A stretch of 64,000 nt of DNA, taken from NCBI RefSeq assembly GCF_001039355.2, contig NW_019774147.1:1-64000 (forward strand). Reading direction: 5' to 3'. How positions within the stretch are numbered: position 1 is the stretch's first letter; each line of letters begins with the position of its first letter. The notes under the pieces were generated by a model. That model saw only the letters and a list, made by a program, of their open reading frames with translations. It did no database searches and was not told where the DNA came from. This document shows positions 23,801-34,799 of the stretch, in pieces. A program made the position numbers and the translations under genes. The DNA comes from Lingula anatina. Taxonomy: Eukaryota > Brachiopoda > Lingulata > Lingulida > Lingulidae.

Positions 23801-24388
23801 TCGCGCTGTTCATTCGGACAGAAAATATGTAAAGCAGTGAAGGCCCAGAAAGTGATTGGAGAAAGGGAAGAGGGTAAAATTTACCATGATCTTCACTTTG
23901 ATAGGCTAATTTGTCTAAAAATCACTCGAAACGCTCTTTACCACCCCACTAGACAACAATGATGCAGGAAAGCCGACCACAATCTGTAAGATCATAAAAC
24001 ACGAGGAATTTCAAAAAGCATCGGACCAGCCAAAAATCGTTACACATGAACAATAATTAACCATCTTTGCCCTTTGAACATCCAAAGATCGATCTACAGT
24101 ATGTTGTATGACACTCCCTACATGCACCAGATTATGACATTGTTGTTGAGTCACTGCCATTGGCTGATGGTAAGTGGACTTTGTATCGTTCGTCTCCTTG
24201 TTAGTTTAAAATATGATGATTTCCAATCACGAGTGCTGATGTGATAAGAAATTGGAATTTTATTCCGAAAAGAGCACGATTTTTGCAAAAACCCGAAAAA
24301 CTTCTGAGTATTATAGAGAAACTTGGCACTCATTGCAGACAGTGGTACCAAGAACTATCAGGTCCAGGACACAGCTGTTCATGCCAAA

Positions 24389-27123
24389 ATGGTGAGGTGG
24401 TTTCGACTGAAAAGCACATGCCCTGTCTCCGGCTGCCCTAACAGGTGAGTACCATCACAAGCGGTTGCACAGTTGGGACATGGGTATCAAAATTTCAACG
24501 AGGCGCAGATCTTGTGAGCACGCTTTCCGCTTAAAATGTGCATTGCATTTTGCTTTATATTCACACATTTTGGAAAATGTAACACTGAACAAAAACAAAA
24601 AGTATCAGGAATGGGTACAGTGTACATTTAACTTTACAGAGTTGGGAAAGCACGCTGCGTTCGTGGATCGGCGGTTAAACATGTACAGCGATTACATTAA
24701 GTCGTCCCTTGTGTGCACACTTTCCGCTTAGAATGTATATCGCAGATTGCTTCGCATTTATAAATATTGGAAAATGTAACATAAAACACATATAAACACT
24801 ATAAGGAATGAGTACACTTAACTTCACAGAGTTGGGAAAGCACGCTGTGATTCTGAGTAGGCGGTTAAACAGTGATGACATGAAGCCATTTTTCGTAAGC
24901 TAAATGCCAAAAAGTGGGGACCGGATATAGTTAATTTAATTAGGTTTATTTAATATTCACATGGCCGGGTTATAATGTTATCAATGGGCCGATTCTGAAT
25001 GGGGAAACGAAACAGGATTGGGTCATAACTTCTGTGATTACACGCTCAAATGACAGGACTGCCTTACACATTGTTTTATGAAAAGCAGACTGTATTTCAG
25101 GTATTTAAATCCCGCAATAGAACAATTTGTATAGTGTGTAGTTCCGTTTTCTTCACTCATCAACTAGTGTGCGTGTGTGCCATAAATGATGCCTGAGATG
25201 ACAAAAAAATCATAACAATACTTTTCTGAGAGCTTTCTTTTCCATAAAGCACAGCTGCAAAACAGACTGGTATGTCTGTGTCCCAGATTTAAGCTCTGTT
25301 TTAGTGTCTTTTTCGGCTAAGAATAAAATAGTTTGAAATACACAGCAATATTTGGAAACATACAACTGTTTGTTATAATAAGACAAAGCCATCTCCATGA
25401 AAGCACCCCCACTGTAATCCATTACATAGGAATATTTAGAAAGACTTTCAAAGATGATAATCCATTGCGGTTACCCAGTATCGGGGACGTGAAGGTATAT
25501 ATATCAAACGATAAATTCGGTACACTGAAACGCATCGAAGAAAAGAGAAGACGACACTGTAAGCCACGATATAAACTGCAATAAACTAGGTTCATTTGTC
25601 TCAAAACCACGAGCATACGAAGCGGTTTTAATTTATTTTTAATATGATACACAAAAATACCAATTTTACAACATCAAACACGCAAATTAAATAAGAACTA
25701 TTTCAGATTCAATACCAAACACGTGCCCAGTCCGTAGAAGCAAGGAACTAAAATTCACATTTACATCCCGCGATTGTAGCAAACCTTTCTAATGGTGAAA
25801 GTCGAATGCGTGTCATGTCATGTGACAAAGATACCAGCATATGAATGAACGGGCGCAAAGAAGCACGGGGAAATTGCCATTAAACAGTTTGTTTTAAAGA
25901 GTGTTGTGGCATAAGTTATATTCTAAAACACAACTTTCACACTTTCAAACGATCTAAATGAACAAGATCTGAAGGGGTGGTATTAAGTTCTAGATAGTGA
26001 CCTAGAACAATTAAACAAAGGTTTGGAGACACTCTTGTTTTAATAAATATTCTTTAGACTTTCTACATTCGCCAACTCCTGTAGCACTTACATGCAGGCA
26101 TGGGTGGCTGGAAAATTGGCCGATTGAAGCTGGCCAGTAGGCTCAGCACCTGTGCCATATTTCATTGGCACGTTTGGGACAAAGAAACACAGCAATTTAC
26201 TCGGTTTACATGTTATTTAAAACGTATACTGTGTGTGAAATTATCAGTATTATCGATGAACTCAACGTGCTTCTGACTTCGGAATTTAACTCTTGATGCC
26301 TCGACTATGCAACACGCGTATCTTACATATATCCTACCCTCTACCTGGGTGGCAGATTATATAGGGAAAAATGAGAAAATCAAAGATAGTAAATGGCACT
26401 TCCTCATTAGATCTAACAAAATTTTTCTCTTAGAACCTGTCCCAATACTGAAATAACTGAGTCACGTGACACGCAAGGGTATGTTACAATGGTGAGATGT
26501 GAATGCGATTTTTAGTTCTTTATTTCTAAGTACTGAGCGCCTGTTAGATGTTAAATTTGAAATAAATCCAGTTTATTTGGAGTGTTTGATGCTGTAAAAG
26601 TGCTGTTTTTATGCTTTTATGTTTGCATGCCCGTTTAATGTTTGTCAGATCTGCTTTATTTATTGTATTAAAGTTTGTTTGCAAGTCCTTTTTGTATGAG
26701 TGATATTTCCATCCCTTTGTTACAGCGAAGGGAGACTAATTGGATGCTTATGTTCAAAAGACAAAGACGGAAAAGATGGTTCTTGAAAATCACAGTCTTC
26801 CAGGTCTTACTGACATTTATCTTATCCTTTTTTACAGTCGGGGAGAACTGATTGAATGGGTTTGTTCAAAGGACAAAGACGACATGTACATCAACGAGAA
26901 AGGCATATTGGCATGTTTGCACGATAAACACGTCGGTAAAATTATCAACTGGAAATTCGACTGCGGAGATAGAAGTGGACCACACAAATCACAACATTAC
27001 CGAAGCGCTGACCTTCGGGGTTTCACGCATGCAATGTCTATGGCTTTACCACATATGGAAGAAGCCGGGGCACAATGGGTTCAGGATTTAATTAGCGCGG
27101 TGGCCATCCAATTTAACAAGTGA
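24389..27123 (+). CDS. Gene Y2: small Cys/His-rich protein, paralogue of Y1 (2 exons)
   Basis: Exon 1 is 24389-24444 (donor GTGAGT) and exon 2 is 26838-27123 (acceptor TTTTTTACAG). Both exon lengths (56 and 286 nt) are exactly those of Y1, giving 113 aa. It starts MVRWFRLKSTCPVSGCPN and continues RGELIEWVCSKDKDDMYIN, ILACLHDKHVGKIINWKFDC, GDRSGPHK and a helix ending ISAVAIQFNK. Compared with Y1, one Cys of the first cluster is lost (KCPCP becomes KSTCP), while the CP...GCP pair, WVC, LAC..H, FDCG and the His residues are kept. The 2.4-kb intron holds tandem repeats and a partial copy of exon 2. It is driven from an amplified promoter array shared with X2. Function unknown; a metal-binding fold is an inference. 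Confidence 0.75.
24513..24875. repeat. Two-copy tandem repeat (~196-bp period) in Y2 intron
   Basis: The string TTTCCGCTTA(A/G)AATGT...GGAAAATGTAACA...GAGTTGGGAAAGCACGCTG...GGCGGTTAAACA occurs at about 24,513-24,680 and again at 24,709-24,875. Confidence 0.75.
26726..26793 (+). pseudogene. Partial duplicate of Y exon 2 start
   Basis: After an acceptor (TTTGTTACAG, ending 26725) the sequence CGAAGGGAGACTAATTGGAT...TGTTCAAAAGACAAAGACGG aligns with the true exon 2 start (TCGGGGAGAACTGATTGAAT...TGTTCAAAGGACAAAGACGA). It lies 112 bp upstream and stops matching after ~60 bp. It has no donor and cannot replace the real exon. Confidence 0.6.
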
Positions 27124-28259
27124 AGAATCCCACCAACATTAATAAAATAGCATACCTGATGAAACTGATGACAGAAGTGAACACCTGTGATTATGTCCCG
27201 ATCTATTACTCTAGTTAAAGAATTCAGTACCACAGGAAGGATTGTCAAAGCCATCTTAAAGTTTATAGACTTTACAATTGTGAAAATTTGAAGTGAATGT
27301 CTGTATTGTAAATTCCATTATGAAGAAAATCAGAAGTTGGGATTCTCATTCGCGCTTGTCAACCTCAGCTCACGAAATCAGATCCAAAACAAAATTTTCA
27401 AATACTAAATAGTATGTCAACCCACAGGCGGGCCTTTGAGGTGGGTACAGATAGCACGTGCCGCCCTCAGTCTCTTTGGTAAAACATTAATCTGGCGGTG
27501 CAGCTCCACCCTTAGCGCTCCTGACTGTTATCAATATGTGATATTTGTGTCATGTTAACTGAGACTGTAACATTTGATAAAAATTTGTGGAGTTTCCCGC
27601 TGACAGTCCAGAAATTAAAAAATCATGCATGTAACACCAATCTAAACATATTGTGTAATTCTCTATATTTATACACTTCAGTACTTAATGACCATAACTT
27701 TGGGTGAAAAAAATCCATTCCTCTTGTAAGAAACGATGCAGATATATCAAGCTTATTTTGTACAAGGAAAAATCATTTTGATTATTTTCAGCTCAAAAAA
27801 GGGAAAGTTTAACATTACCTGAACTTTTGAAGTTATCGACTATGAATCTATGAAAAAAGATGATGATGATGGTGTGCTTTATGAAAAGCATATTTGTTGA
27901 TAAATAAATAATAAATAAATCAACAAATCAATCAATGAATAAAAGACAGCTTTTTTTTGTTTTTGTGCAAAATTAACATTGTACCAATGTTTGTAAGGAG
28001 TCTTAGATAACTCGCCAAGCCGATAAGCAGACTGTTGGTCAAATATCCGACTATGCCCATGTATAATTATAACCAGAAAAGCAAAATTAAAAGTTTTAAG
28101 GAGACAGCATGGTAAAGAAGAACTTACAAAATAACCTTGGTTTATTAAGTTTTTGAACTCGAGCTGTTATCATCAGTGACTTTTATTTTGAAATAACTAA
28201 TTAATTATTCATTTGCTTAATCGTGAGTTTAATTATATAATATTCAGTTTTTAGGTATG
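27124..28259. other. 3' flank of Y2, duplicated segment boundary
   Basis: No gene seen. Homology to the Y1 3' flank can be followed to about 27,900, after which the sequence is AT-rich with (AAATAAAT)n-like simple sequence. Confidence 0.5.
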
Positions 28260-28261
28260 TA

Positions 28262-28500
28262 CACACACTGGACAATAGAAGTGTCACCCCTACTGAACCA
28301 ATACTTTGTTGGTGATAAATGACTGTGGAATGATATGCTCCTGGTATCATTTTATAAACATCAAATTTCACAAAAGAAGCGGTTCTGACTGAAAAATTCA
28401 ACTGTATCGATATTCTGACATTGTTTATATTCCGCCTCTTCAGGTTAATAACTTTGATTACTCTGATTCAGGGGGTGACACTTCTATTGTCCAGTGTGTG
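28262..28500. mobile_element. Tc1/mariner-type MITE with 29-bp TIRs and TA target duplication
   Basis: The left end CACACACTGGACAATAGAAG(TGTCACCCC) is exactly inverted at the right end (28472-28500). Both ends are flanked by TA (28260-28261 and 28501-28502), the Tc1/mariner target-site duplication. The ~180-bp interior has no transposase. Confidence 0.88.
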
Positions 28501-29357
28501 TAGATTTTCTGATTTATATAAAGAACTCCCAGAACTTAGCACGTGCTTTTGCTATGGTAAAAAAAAGTTGCTGTGCTTGAGTCATATTTTGCAAGAAATT
28601 ACTGATGCAAAATATTTTTGGGTGACTAGAATGATAAGGCAAAAAAAATTATGTTGTTTGTCGCGCGTCACTGAAGCTTTGCGTACAACTTTTTTTTTCG
28701 GTTTTTTGGTCGGAGAAGGTGTTGGACCCAGCTGTGCAGAACAAGCGGTCGTAGACCAGTAAAAACCTACAGTTGTATATGTTGAGGTTAATTTAGAAGT
28801 AGATGATAAAGCGAACTATAGGAATTACGCCATAATATTTGGATCCTTGGTGACGAACTCTCCCGGTACTGTACATGCTTGTCAGCACCATGTACATGTA
28901 GTTCATATGATATGATATAAATAAACAAATAAATAAAATTGATAATTTTGATCATTTTCTCGTGTTAATATAGTGCCTGCTAATATTTTTTATATAGAAC
29001 AGTAGTTGGTTTTCAAAGCTTTATAACAGCTTTATAACACCCCCCTTGCCGGTGGAGTTCAGACAGGTCAAGTGATTACAATAAACTCACTACCCAACTC
29101 TCATCCACTTTGAACATCAAAGTGTATAATAAATACTTTAACTATATTCACCTCTGTTAGATTACATTTTGGCCTTTTATTTAGTATTCAAATTTTGCAA
29201 GGGATTGAAAATATTGATGACTACGCATGAGCTTTTGTCCTGCGTTTCCCATCTTTCACTTGTCCTTTCCTGGTTAACACTTTGTGCGTAAAAAAAGATA
29301 GAGGGGGAGTAAATAGATCATACCAACAAAAATCCAACCATATATGCCAGTTTATTC

Positions 29358-29542
29358 AAGGCTGCATTCGCAAAATTGATCCGCAGACTAAAAGAACCGC
29401 GGTTCAAATATGGCCGACTAAAAGCTCGCTGCATAAATCCCCAAGGAATCTATTGAGTATCTATTAGGAGATCGTGCATTAAGGTTTCGATTGGGTTGGC
29501 AGCATTTGATCCGCAGATCAACATTGTTGTGAATGCGGCCTT
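29358..29542. mobile_element. Probable MITE with imperfect TIRs
   Basis: The left AAGGCTGCATTCGCAAAATTGAT is an imperfect inverse of the right end, which read inverted is AAGGCCGCATTCACAACAAT. The GGCCGCATTC core resembles the ends of the MITE at 15,412, so the two may belong to related families. ATTTGATCCGCAG also recurs inside. Confidence 0.5.
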
Positions 29543-30299
29543 AGACACGTGCTACTCGGTTGATTTAAGGCTTTCGTGTTTTTATTTATACTAGATAAAC
29601 GGGACAATATGCTGCTATTAATTAGTAGTCGCGAGGTAAAAGGTCCTTTAAAATTGGTCTCGTTAGAATTCTCGTGATATCATGATATTTATCTTTCTCT
29701 GTTATGAAGAGCTTGCAAAAGGTGTGAGACATACATTACGAGTACATTACTTTTGCGGAAAAAATGACTTGACTGCTCATGTTTTGGTGCTTCAACTCGC
29801 ATGGGTACAAAAATAATCATGGGAGAAAATAACAACAAATAGAAAATGTTTTGTATGGAAACTTTAAAAATACTGGGTGGAATTAAATTTGGTTTCTCAC
29901 AAGAAATGGTTTATATTTAAATAAGAGTAATTAAATAAGAGTATTTTCAATCCGTTTGGCACAGTTAACTTTGGATAAGTTTAAAAAATAATCGTGTTGC
30001 TAGTCCCGGTGAAATTTTTTCACATTTTTCACGGTAAAATGAAAAGATAATAATTGAAAGTTAGTTTCTGTTTTAAAGATATCTGATATCTGATATTGAG
30101 AATGCTAGAGGGGAATTTGATACATTAGAAGATTTGAACCTAAAATATAAAGGAAACTTCAATTTCTCCAATATCTGGGTCTGAATGTGTAAATTTAAAG
30201 AAATTGGAGCTCAGTTATAAGAGATTATTGGGAAAATATTGATGTGATTTGGAATGATAATACAATAGTATTCAAATCAAAACGTAAGGTAACAAAGAT

Positions 30300-30690
30300 T
30301 TTTATAAAATGTTATTAAAAAGCAGTAACCCATCCCTAGACATAAATAACACATGTTGGGTAGCAAGAATTGGGGCTTTACTTGGAAAAGAGACAAGGGC
30401 TCTGATTTTCACTGAACCATTTATACGTACACTCCAGATGCTAACTTGCAAAATTTACAGTTCCAGATAGGTTATGGTGCGGTAACTATCTGCTGGAGAA
30501 AATGAAGCTATGTAAGACACGGGTATATAGCTATTGCTATGGCTATTGCTATTGCCAAATTGAGACATTCATACATTTATTATGGGAATGCGTTCACGCA
30601 CAGAGCATAATGGCATGCCTCATACATAGAGTTAACAAAACTATGGATTACAGTTTTAGGGTGTTCAACAAAACGAAAAATTACAGAAAA
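30300..30690 (+). mobile_element. Decayed LINE 3' fragment (RT C-terminal / zf-RVT region)
   Basis: Broken frames read ARIGALLGKETRALIF...FTEPFIRT, then MKLCKTRVYSYC...ETFIHLLWEC (30,502-30,590). This fits the C-terminal pattern of non-LTR retrotransposon ORF2 (MK...C..C...ET..HLFW.C, the zf-RVT motif). Stops and frame changes show it is inactive. Confidence 0.5.
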
Positions 30691-31044
30691 ATTACAGAAA
30701 ATAGAAATGTAAGTGTTAGGTGCCATTGACATCAGGCTGCCAGGTCTTCATATCGTTATATTGCTCATATACAAATGTATTTTGTATATGGAGGGCTAGA
30801 GCCGAAATACCTGTACCTGATTGTAATTACATGTATGTCCGCGCATATATCCAGACTTGTACTCTATTTTCTTGCAGACTGACAAAAAATCACAAATTAC
30901 CAATAACTGGAACAGAGCCATACTGTTAATCGAAAACCCTCTTACCTGATAACGCTACAAAAAAAAGACAATATGTTTTGTGTATTTTTATCTATCCCTT
31001 TCATCACCAAGGCATAAAAATTTAGTGGTACTTATTTATGCCCA

Positions 31045-31517
31045 GTGCCTCTTTGCGATTTTGTACGTTTGCGTATCATCGCCTTCCGAGAACAAGGGTT
31101 GCGAATTAAAAACATCACCGCCCAAATGGAAAATGAAGGTCTTAAAGTGTCGCGACAGGCCATTTACTATGTGTTAAACAAATACAACAAAGGGCTTGGT
31201 ATTGCCGATAAGACGCGTAGTGGACGTCCTTCAAAGGACATACCAGTCGAGTGCTACCTCATTTATTGAGTAACATGGTATTTATTGGTATCGCACCTCC
31301 CCAGAAAGCCCGGATCTCAACCCTATTGAAAACGTATGGGCTGAAATCAAACAGCACCTGCGCACGCGTGTTAAGCCGACCACGAGAAAACAACTTGTTG
31401 AAGGCATTAGAGAGGCACGGGACAATAGTGTAATAAAAGTGTAATAAATAAATTAAATACCTGAAGGAGGTGATTCCAGCCGTGATTGAGAGAGAAGGGC
31501 GTGCGACAGGTTACTTA
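31045..31517 (+). mobile_element. Tc1-like transposase, internally deleted
   Basis: The 5' part (31,066-31,230) encodes the paired-type HTH: IIAFREQGLRIKNITAQMEN, then SRQAIYYVLNKY and TRSGRPSK. The 3' part in another frame (about 31,290-31,437) encodes the C-terminal DDE section: SPDLNPIENVWAEIKQHLRT, then TRKQLVEGIREARDN. A further piece (KYLKEVIPAVIEREGRATGY, about 31,455-31,514) matches the usual Tc1 C-terminus. The central catalytic core with the first two Asp residues is missing, so the copy is dead. No flanking TIRs were identified. Confidence 0.8.
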
Positions 31518-31963
31518 ACAAGCACCACATGTAATTAAAATATTGAGATATTGTTATTTATTTTATGCATTAGCTATTTAAAATCAGGGGCGTAACCAGA
31601 CATTTTAAAATTGTACGCACAGATTTTAAAAAGTCCCAGGTACGGCTAAATGTACACTTACGCAAACAGATAAAGGGCAGGTAAATTAATGTGCCAAATA
31701 TCATAGCTCAGTTTTCACCAGTAATAAAATCATCAGTTAAAACTAAATACATTCCGGAGATTTAATTTTAATTTAACTTAAAAGTTCCATTACATTATTT
31801 CACCCAGAACCAAATATTTCACCCAGAACCAAAGCTTTTTCCAGGATTGGGGTACAGGCTGTCCAAATAGGGGGGGGGGTAAAAATGAAATGAAAAATAT
31901 ATTATAAAAATCATCAATTTCAATGGGGAGAGTGGGTTAAAAACAATCGATAACGATCATCCG

Positions 31964-32590
31964 CTGACGCTCTTTCGCAAACGAACTCATTTGAATGAAT
32001 ATGAAAATTGCCTTCTCGTCTCGCTTAGACCGAGAACGATCGCCGACTGACAGTCTTCTAGAGGATAATGAGCATACTGTAGTTTTCATTCAAAGGTAAT
32101 TACTTACCAAGAGTACTAGTCAGATATTAGATGTAGCCAAAGGCTATGTTGCATCAGTACTTACCTGGAGAACATGTCATTCTCTATATGCACACTGTGT
32201 ATGTAGTGAATCACTCAGACACTGGACTTCACCCTGATAGGAGGTGTGCAGGACTTTTTATACCTGAGGTGACTTTCATTTATTTACATATATCAATATT
32301 TCATAATCTAGTTCTTTGTTGTGTATTTCATATTTTTCCATTTATTATATTATATAGTTTACTAATATTTTGTTTGTATGCATTTCAGCCTTCATTGTTT
32401 CCAGTTAATAAAGATTGGAAATCAAATAGTGTCCATCTTATCTATCTTCCTCAAACGAAAGCCATTAAACGAATATGAGATTGCAAACGATCCCCCGCAG
32501 ACGATACGAAAATTACGTTCTTGTCTCGCTCTTTGGCCAACGAAGTCTCTTTAACATATATGAAAACTGCCTCCTCGTCTCTCTCGGATT
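31964..32590. repeat. Two diverged copies of a ~70-bp repeat
   Basis: 31,964-32,035 (CTCTTTCGCAAACGAA...ATATGAAAATTGCCTTCTCG) resembles 32,522-32,590 (CTCTTTGGCCAACGAA...ATATGAAAACTGCCTCCTCG). No coding sequence is recognised between them. Confidence 0.5.
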
Positions 32591-33473
32591 GCGAACAAAT
32601 TTCCTTTTTGTCTATCAGCTTTGTCAGGTGCTGTACGTATGAAGGTCCGGAAGGTGTTCCCTTTCATAATTTGGCGGTTAGTTTGCTTAGAGTTCGTTAA
32701 GGGCCTACACGTGTTTTTTACCGCATGAAAGTCACTCTTGTCACTGCGGCATACGGCGTGGAATGTGTATTTTAAAGTTAATGGAAACATTTTAATGTGT
32801 TTTGTAAGCTTAAGGAAGTAGTTTCGTCGTGACTGAATAAGAGCGTTCACTTCAAATTAAAGTAGTACCATTCAACTGTGACGCATCATAAAAGCTGGGT
32901 ACGTCAAATTACTCTAAGAAAATTTCGCACAACGTCCACGAGAGTGGGGGTCAGAACATTGGTGCATATATGAATTATACAGAGGATTTGTACATTCAGT
33001 TGACGTTAACTTACAATCGAAGGGGATTTTCGATTATATTCCTTGAAAAATACACTGAATTTATAATAGAGAATAACATCATGGTTGGCCAAAAACATTG
33101 TACGCACAGCGCATGCCTGGTTATGCCCATGAAAAATTGTTCCTTTTAACTACGTTTGTGTTGATCGTGACTTTTTATGATCAAGTGGACGTCAAATAAA
33201 ATTGTTATACGTGTTTTAAAAGTAAGTCTGATTTGTTCTTCAGAGTTTTGTTCTCATATTCGACCTGCCTTCTGTTTCAGTTGATACAACATAACCCGCT
33301 ATTGTTTGCTCGAGTCGATAGCAATCTCTTAGCATCAGCTATAATAGAAAATTTAAGTAAGGCAATAACCTTGCGCGCGTTATACGTCACAGGTCTTGCG
33401 TAACTACCCACGTGCTACGATTTTTCCCTTGGGGGGGCAGCAAGCGGCCATTTTGTACACGAGCAATGCATAG

Positions 33474-34690
33474 ATGGGTGAAAATGATACGTTGTTTTTA
33501 ACCAAAAACGATGTCCCCAGGGCGAAACTGCCAACGCCAAAAGTAAAGGAGCATACCAACGTTGTTTTGAAACGATGTGGTTAGACTGTCAGTGCCGAGT
33601 TGGGGAGAAAAGAGCAGCACTGATTGCAAGGTACTGTATACACGTGAACCGGCAAAGATAATGATAATTTCATGTTGCAAAAGCATAATTAAATCAGTAA
33701 GTTATTTTCCAAAGGATATTATTTGCATAGCAGATACATAAATCAAACTAACAACAATAAAAAATTTTGATGACATTGAAAATCAAAACCTGCGGTGCAC
33801 GATAGGTTGAGGATTACACTGCCACAGCAAGTAATGCATGAATTTTGTTACACAACACCATATGCTTGTGTCATTGTTAACTCTGTGGTATTATTACTCA
33901 ATTTTCTGCTCAAATTAATACCTGATACTATTTCTCAGGCTACCAAGTACAAATCAACTTATTTTGTGGCAATTGACCTCCATGTTCCATCTTCTGAGTA
34001 ATGTGCAGGTTCTTTATTATTATTATCATTATTATTATTTTTTTTCAAGCACATTTTGATAAAGTGGCTGTGCTTTAACAAGAGAAATTTATGCTGAAGT
34101 TTAAAAGATTAAATTATCAGTAGTGTGTTCAATTAAAGCTATTAATTTGATTATGCATATTTGATTTTCAATTATCTTGATTATGATATGAGGTTTCTGC
34201 ATTTTTCTCTTGCCCTCAAATCAATATCTAACAAGTAAATTGATAGTGCTTTATTACAATTTTTGCTTTATACTTTCAGATGTAAAAACTGTGTAGCAGT
34301 TGGTAAAGCTGTAGAGATTGATGTGAGCATAGATCAGGGGAAATGGTATTAGAGAAACTAGGAGGACAAGACATAGATAGTGTACTAGTAGATCCGTCAT
34401 AACAGCAAGGATAGATGGTGTGATCTTGTCTTGAAGCTATGCCACAAGTTTTCAAACTGGTTGAGTCCTTACTAAGACAAGCTGCTGCGGTGTGAATCAT
34501 TGTACATTCAGGTTATACATGGCAGATTTATGACAAAAGAGACCTTCACAATATACCTCAAATAAGTTATTCTTGCATCTATGCCTTATCAAAAGTACAC
34601 AGTTACAGTGACTAGAACATTGTCTGCAAATAGTGAGGCAGTGAAGGCTGCAAAGTGCCATTGTTTTTCAGTATTAAGAATGACAGTATC
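33474..34690 (+). pseudogene. Possible relic of a YqaJ/SWIM-type multi-exon gene
   Basis: From the ATG at 33,474 the frame reads MGENDTLFLTKNDVPRAKLP and on to TNVVLKR. After a 2-nt frameshift (CGATGTGGTTA where CGATGGTTA would continue) it reads WLDCQCRVGEKRAALIA up to an AAG|GTACTG donor at 33,630. This resembles the SAP-like motif (LKRWL.CRG...GKKA.LI.R) that opens many YqaJ-nuclease/SWIM-finger proteins in marine invertebrates. A later open stretch (34,581-34,680: YQKYTVTVTRTLSANSEAVK, then AAKCHC) looks like the start of a SWIM zinc finger. The middle exons are not recognised. Identification rests on motif memory only; the frameshift could also be a sequencing error. Confidence 0.35.
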
Positions 34691-34799
34691 TGTTTTTTAT
34701 TTATTTTCATTTTTCGTTTTTAATGGGAGGGAGACTCACTTTGTTCTTTCTATGCCCATTCAGTTTAGGGTTGGTGGCAATATATGGTAAATCTGTCAT

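Larger units (their letters stand above)
22193..24298 (+). promoter_or_regulatory. Four tandem copies of the X2/Y2 promoter block
   Basis: Similar units lie at about 22,193-22,420, 22,837-23,070, 23,301-23,463 and 24,058-24,298. Shared order of motifs: ACTCCCTACATGCACCAGA (absent from unit 3), TTG(A/T)GTCACTGC, ATTGGCTGATGGTAAGTGGA, TTTGTATCGTTCGTCTCCTT, and CCAATCA(C/A)GAGTGCTGATG. Units 2 and 4 carry TGAGTCA (an AP-1/bZIP consensus), all four carry ATTGGCTGATG, and units 1, 2 and 4 carry CCAATCA. Unit 4 lies ~90 bp before the intact Y2 exon 1. Units 1 and 3 are each followed by a decayed Y exon 1. Promoter function is inferred from position and conservation with the X1/Y1 spacer. Confidence 0.6.

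Noticed and set aside
28421-28762. 113-codon plus-strand open frame
   Set aside because: It begins inside the MITE and runs into unrelated sequence; no domain recognised.
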